This document shows positions 58,628 to 64,000 of a stretch of 64,000 nucleotides of DNA, piece after piece; positions within the stretch are counted from its first letter, which is position 1; each line of letters opens with the position of its first letter. Source of the stretch: Hydra vulgaris. Lineage: Eukaryota; Cnidaria; Hydrozoa; Anthoathecata; Hydridae. Made by a program: the position numbers and the translations under genes. The stretch lies in the NCBI RefSeq assembly GCF_038396675.1, contig NC_088931.1, forward strand, positions 7,461,001 through 7,525,000, read 5' to 3'. The notes beneath the pieces are model-generated. The model was not told the origin of the DNA. It saw only the letters and a program-made list of their open reading frames with translations, and made no database searches.

Positions 58628-58770
58628 CAGTGACAGGGGGTGGGTATGCATCCTCTCCCCACTAGAAACTGAATTCTTTTTTTTAGAAGACACAAATGTG
58701 ATACAACATACAAAAATATTTCAACACCCCCTCCTACTCCTCTTACCAAAAATTTCTGGATCCGTCACTG
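58628..58770. mobile_element. 143-bp hAT MITE with perfect 8-bp target duplication
   Basis: TTAATAGT occurs at 58620-58627 and 58771-58778. Ends CAGTGACAGGGGG and (inverted) CAGTGACGGATCC share CAGTGAC. It interrupts the LINE reading sequence. Confidence 0.85.
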
Positions 58771-59220
58771 TTAATAGTGTAATGAATGACCTACGTTTCC
58801 CTCTAATCTTTTAGTTGATCTCTTTTGAATTGTTTTTCAAAGAGTTTGAAATTTCTTTGAAATGTTAAAATCTTATAAAGCAGAAGGCCCTAATGGTGTT
58901 ACTGGCAACATTGTTATAAGTTTATATGTTTTAAATAAGTTCTCTTTAGGATTATTTCAGTATCAATAAAACAGGGACTTTTTTGACGAGCTTTAAATTT
59001 AGCGAAAGTCATATCAATATTAAAAGGTGATTATATTGGGAAGATTAGTAACTATTGTACAATTTCACTATTTTCTGTATTCTCTAAAATTTTAAAAAGA
59101 GCATTTTACTATCAACAATTTATTATACAGCAGTCTGTATAATCAAGTCATTTATTATACAGCAACCATTTTGGTTTTTAAAAAAACACTTTTATTGTAC
59201 ATGCAATTCTCCAATATACC

Positions 59221-59589
59221 AGAAATATTTCTGATTTGAAAATATTTGAAAACAATAAATATTTCTGATTTGAAAATATTTGAAAATAATAAATATTTCT
59301 GATTTGAAAATATTTGAAAATGATAAATATTTCTGGTTTGAAAATATTTGAAAATAATAAATATTTCTGATTTGAAAATATTTGAAAATAATAAATATTT
59401 CTGATTTGAAAATATTTGAAAATAATAAATACTTCTGGTTTGAAAGTATATGAAAATAATAAATATTTCTGACTTGTTTAAAAATATTTGAAAATAATAA
59501 ATATTTCTGACTTGAAAATATTGAAAATAATAAATATTTCTGACTTGAAAATATTGAAAATAATAAATATTTCTGACTTGTTTGAAAAT
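59221..59589. repeat. Minisatellite of about 34 bp inside LINE copy
   Basis: About eleven units of TTTCTGATTTGAAAATATTT plus GAAAATAATAAATA with drift and small indels. Frames across it on both strands are by-products. Confidence 0.9.
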
Positions 59590-60187
59590 TCTCAATTTAT
59601 TTTGGCCATTTTCACTGATTTCGCGAAAGCCAATGATACTACTAATCGTGAAATTCTTTTTAAAAACTTAAAGTGATATGGAACTACTAGAAATATAATA
59701 ATTTGGCTAAAAAGTTACCTAAATAATCGAAGGCAATTTTTTATGCGGATGAGACATCATCTAATTTTTTAAACATTACATGTTAAGTTTCTCAATCTAT
59801 ATTAAGACCTCTCCTATTTTTAATATATGTTAATGATCTACCAAAGCTTCTAACCTAATGACTATTATGTTTTCTGATGATTTTAATTTTTTTCTCTCTC
59901 ACAATAACATTATAACAGTTTTTTGCTACATGAACATTGAAACAGTCAAATTTCTAAATTGTTCAAATTAAACAAAATATGATTAAAGGTGAATAAAACT
60001 AATACCCCGTTCATACTGACGATAAAACACGTTTTAATTGTCGTATTTTAAACGCGTTTTACATTTTACTATTCTCATCAAATTTAAAATTGGTTTTAAT
60101 TAAAACACGCAACGTTAAAAGTTGTTTTAATAAAACAACGTCGCGAGGTTGTTTTAATTGCGTTTTATTACCCTGAACTGTTTTTAA

Positions 60188-61438
<1,251 letters not shown>

Positions 61439-61523
61439 AGCAATTTCTTTGTTTTGTTATTTTTTTCTCAAAATAAAATAAACCATGCCTTTTACAACAT
61501 TGTTTGAAAAAAATCATTTACAA

Positions 61524-62723
61524 CTAAACAGTTGTAAAATAATGTTTTTTTATGGAATTTCTAATAAACTCAGCTTTATTGTCAAGTTCAATGCAACTGT
61601 GGTTTAATATAGGGTTTACTAAGTCAATTTCTGTTTGTTCAATCCATTCATTTAAATACTTTTGCTTTGTCAAAGTACAGAAGTTATGTAGTATACAACA
61701 TGTTGTAACAATATTGACTGTGTGTTCAACTGTTGTATCTAATCTCTTTAAAAGACATTGAAATCGACCTTTTAATCTTCCAAATCCATTCTCCACCACC
61801 ACACGACATTTACTAAGAGAAACGTTAAACTTTGCTTCTTCTATACTAAGATTTCCACGATCTGAGTAAGGTTTCATAAGCCAATTTTTAAGGGGATATG
61901 CTGAATCACCAAGGATAAGAGGACCAATTTCAATATTATCAATTATTTTAGATAAGTTTGTAGGTAAAAAGGTTCTAGCCAGACACTCTTTATATAAGGG
62001 AGAATTTTTAAAAACCCTTGAATCGTGTGATTTGCCAGTCCACCCTACAAAAATATCTCTAAATAAATACTTGCTGTCTACCAATCCCTGTAAAATAATG
62101 GAGTGATATTCTTTTCTGTTTATATAGTCCTCTGAATTTTTATGAGGAGCCTTTATTCTTATGTGACATCCATCAACTGCTCCAACTACTTGTGGAAAAC
62201 CATATAATTTTTCAAAACTTACTATAATCTCCATTGTTTCTTCCCTTGAGGGTAAGGAAATGTATTTCTTCATTAAGTTATCAACAAAATGTTTACAAAT
62301 TCTGTGAACTATTGTACAAACAGTTGATTTTCCTAAGCCAAATAAATTGGCTATTGTTCGGTAATCTGCAGATCCACTTAAAAAGTAAAGTGTCACAGCT
62401 AACTTCATTTCTAAAGGCAAAGATTTACGAAAGTTAGTGCCTTGTATAGGCATAAAAGGTGAAACTTCCTTGCACAGATAATTAAAGGCTGCTTTAGACA
62501 TTCTTATGTTTTTTATCCAATCATCTTCGTTCCAACAGTTTACCATTGTTTCGTACCAAAAGCTTTGACTGCGAGGTTTAGTCCAAATTTTTCTGTAAAC
62601 CGCAAAATTATAAGCAGTAATACAGTTTATCAGTATGTGCTGCAATTGCAGTCTTCTTTTTTTCCTTGATATGTACAATAATACTCGTAACTTCGAGATC
62701 AAGTTTTTCTTTGAGAGCGCCAT
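61524..62723 (-). CDS. PIF/Harbinger transposase, intact, 399 aa
   Basis: DDE_Tnp_4-family transposase (HARBI1-related) that cuts and inserts the element at TWA sites. An N-terminal region with FWYETMVNCWNEDDWIKNIR (55-74) precedes an HTH (LAVTLYFLSGSADYRTIANL, then FGLGKSTVCTIVHRIC). The catalytic Asp residues are D184 (VVGAVDGCHIRI) and D273 (LILGDSAYPL), with E311 (VVVENGFGRLKGRF). GWTGKSHDSRVF at 228-238 is the conserved intervening block. No stops. The start is the first ATG, about 130 bp inside the right terminus. It shares a bidirectional 3' region with the Myb-like gene. Length fits the family (about 350-450). Plus-strand frames over it are shadows. Confidence 0.95.
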   Translation of the reverse strand: MALSKKNLISKLRVLLYISRKKRRLQLQHILINCITAYNFAVYRKIWTKPRSQSFWYETMVNCWNEDDWIKNIRMSKAAFNYLCKEVSPFMPIQGTNFRKSLPLEMKLAVTLYFLSGSADYRTIANLFGLGKSTVCTIVHRICKHFVDNLMKKYISLPSREETMEIIVSFEKLYGFPQVVGAVDGCHIRIKAPHKNSEDYINRKEYHSIILQGLVDSKYLFRDIFVGWTGKSHDSRVFKNSPLYKECLARTFLPTNLSKIIDNIEIGPLILGDSAYPLKNWLMKPYSDRGNLSIEEAKFNVSLSKCRVVVENGFGRLKGRFQCLLKRLDTTVEHTVNIVTTCCILHNFCTLTKQKYLNEWIEQTEIDLVNPILNHSCIELDNKAEFIRNSIKKHYFTTV

Positions 62724-62856
62724 TTTCGAACGTTAATATAAATACTAAAGAACGTTCAATCTGAACGCAAGAAAACTGAAAACATGTTTATTATAAAACT
62801 ATGTTTACATTAAAACATGTTTATTTAAAACAGAATTTAGTGTGAACTGGGTATAA

Positions 62857-63170
62857 ATAGATTATTTTCCACCTTTATGGTAAAAAGCACCTGCTGCTTA
62901 GTGACTTGCCTTTTTCTTTTCTTTTTTTTTTAAATATATATATATATTTCGCCGTTTGACAATAATTACAATTATTATCGCCGTTTGACAATAATTACAA
63001 ACAAGTGGTTTTTTCATTTTCCTGTTATTACTTTTATTATTTGCCAGGCGCGCGTTGCCAGGTGCGCTTTGAGTTGTTTTTAAACTTATTGATCAGATAA
63101 GTATAATACATTTTTATTAGATGTTTACAAATTTTTTCAAATAAATTTTATGATTTTTATATATTTTTTC
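62857..63170. other. No recognisable gene; small direct repeat
   Basis: TCGCCGTTTGACAATAATTA occurs twice (about 62950 and 62980). A short GC-richer patch GCCAGGCGCGCGTTGCCAGG lies at about 63042. Confidence 0.5.
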
Positions 63171-64000
63171 ATTTGCAGAAGATTTAGTTTTTAAATATTT
63201 TATATACAACTTTTGCTTTTTTTTCTAAGATTTTTTAAAGCCTTTTGTAATCCAAGGACTAATAAAGGTTTTATGACTTATAAATTTTTCACATACCGGA
63301 AAGTTCGCGTCATATACTAAGTAGAATGTTTCGAAGAATTTATTATAAATATTACTTGCATCTTCATTAAAGTTGATATACCCCCAATGAAATAATGATA
63401 GTTGATGTTTATAATCATTTATTTTTTTTGTCGTTGTAAATACGTTTTTTTTATAGTTCTACTTTGTTTAATTTTATTTGATAATGTTGTGTTAAGGGTT
63501 AGGAAAATAGGGAAAAGGAACGATATATCAGTTTTTATGATACCTTTTTGGATGGAGTTATTAAAGATGTCTGTAGTAAAAATATTGTCTATGAGTGTAG
63601 CAGAATTTTTTGCTACTCTAGTTGCATGATTGATTAGGGGAGTTGCGCCTGCTAAGAAAATTTCATCATAGAAACTTCTCACTTTTTTGTCGTTGTTATA
63701 AATAAAAAAGTCCATAGTAAAATCGCCAATTATAAAGTTTTTTTTTTCTTTCGTTACTACCAGCGTGAATTATATTATGTTGCAAATAAGTGCTAAAATT
63801 TTCGCACGCGCCGTCAGGTGGCCTATAGCAGCTGCTTATAAGTATGTTTTTTCCTATGTTAATAATTAATTCAATTGTTGCGATTTCTTTATCTTCGTCG
63901 GAAACGCTCGAATCGCTTCTAACTTTATACGCGATGCTTTCTTTAATCTATATCAGAACTCCTCCACCACATTTATTTGTTTGTCTTTCTAATGAAACTA
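63171..64000 (-). pseudogene. LINE endonuclease and linker region, runs off window end
   Basis: Minus-strand reading from 64000: CGGGVLI, then SDEDKEIATIELIINIGKNI and SSCYRPPDG (the YRPP block), FIIGDF-like just before 63715, then NDKKVRSFYDEIFLAGATPL and NHATRVAKNSATLIDNIFTT (63660-63560; the NxxTR..... SATLIDNI block), ISFLFPIFLTLN (His of the DH motif replaced). The linker (FHWGYI, FFETFYLVYDANFPV, KTFISPWITKGFKK) runs to about 63180. These are endonuclease/exonuclease/phosphatase-domain landmarks of a CR1/Jockey-like ORF2. The copy carries frameshifts; the 5' part lies beyond the window, and the RT does not follow downstream. Confidence 0.75.

Larger units (their letters stand above)
58550..59980 (+). 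pseudogene. CR1-like LINE RT fragment with a MITE and an internal minisatellite
   Basis: Blocks in order: EITEEFNKYFVSVELF (58555-58605); YKAEGPNGVTGNIVI (58875-58920); ISNYCTISLFSVFSKILKRAFY (59045-59115); FTDFAKANDTTNREILFKNLK (59610-59672, motif A); NNRRQFFM; RPLLFLIYVND-like in shifted frames (59805-59850); FSDDFNFF-like (59872-59892). A hAT MITE with an 8-bp duplication (58628-58770) and a 34-bp tandem array (59221-59589) lie inside. The Harbinger element at 60003 ends the copy. Confidence 0.7.

Noticed and set aside
59155-59595. 146-codon minus frame with repeated YYFQIF words
   Set aside because: It is a translation of the 34-bp minisatellite.

Overview
The window is eukaryotic, very AT-rich and almost entirely made of transposable elements (TEs) and their decay products. 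There are no bacterial-style operons, rRNA genes or CRISPR arrays. The mix of many 5'-truncated CR1/Jockey-like LINEs, a mariner, pogo/Tigger-like, PIF/Harbinger, hAT and Tc1-like elements, a Penelope-like element with GIY-YIG sequence, tRNA-derived SINEs and long (TA)n tracts fits a cnidarian, most likely Hydra. That assignment is inference from repeat content; no host marker gene is present.

Layout. 0-5 kb: degenerate minisatellite, SINE relic, Tc1-like element with a broken transposase (1138-2389), hAT tail, and a 995-bp element with TA target duplications (4013-5007). 5-14 kb: mostly non-coding, with four short inverted-repeat elements (8637-9035, 9074-9812, 12149-12468, about 13475-13657) and an antisense LINE scrap. 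14.5-19.2 kb: a decayed convergent gene pair (YqaJ-like nuclease and DDE transposase) abutting a CR1-like LINE, then a candidate host 5' exon. 19.2-23.5 kb: no recognisable gene. 23.5-29.3 kb: pseudogene of an amplified unknown protein split by a SINE, antisense LINE relics, a second SINE, and a complete mariner (27068-28347, 357-aa DD34D transposase). 29.4-38.4 kb: LINE 3' ends, tandem repeats including sixteen 32-bp units, a 94-bp perfect palindrome, and a hAT relic.

38.4-45.1 kb is a nested cluster. A Penelope-like element on the minus strand, flanked by 113-bp direct repeats, received a 3.0-kb pogo-like element in its 3' region and a 473-bp MITE inside its GIY-YIG coding sequence. 48.8-51.8 kb is a second pogo-like element whose 522-codon transposase frame has one in-frame TGA. 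55-60 kb holds three successive LINE copies carrying smaller insertions, one a hAT MITE with a perfect 8-bp target duplication. 60003-62853 is a two-gene PIF/Harbinger element (Myb-like protein plus intact 399-aa transposase) with TAA target duplications. The window ends inside another LINE on the minus strand.

Three patterns are worth follow-up. (1) Many near-perfect palindromes occur, several inside TE coding sequence, where they look like local inverted duplications from template switching. (2) A small stem-loop recurs at the 3' ends of LINE copies, with compensatory stem changes, and appears to be shared by a tRNA-derived SINE. (3) Four elements with TA target duplications each carry a different terminal word that is repeated subterminally.
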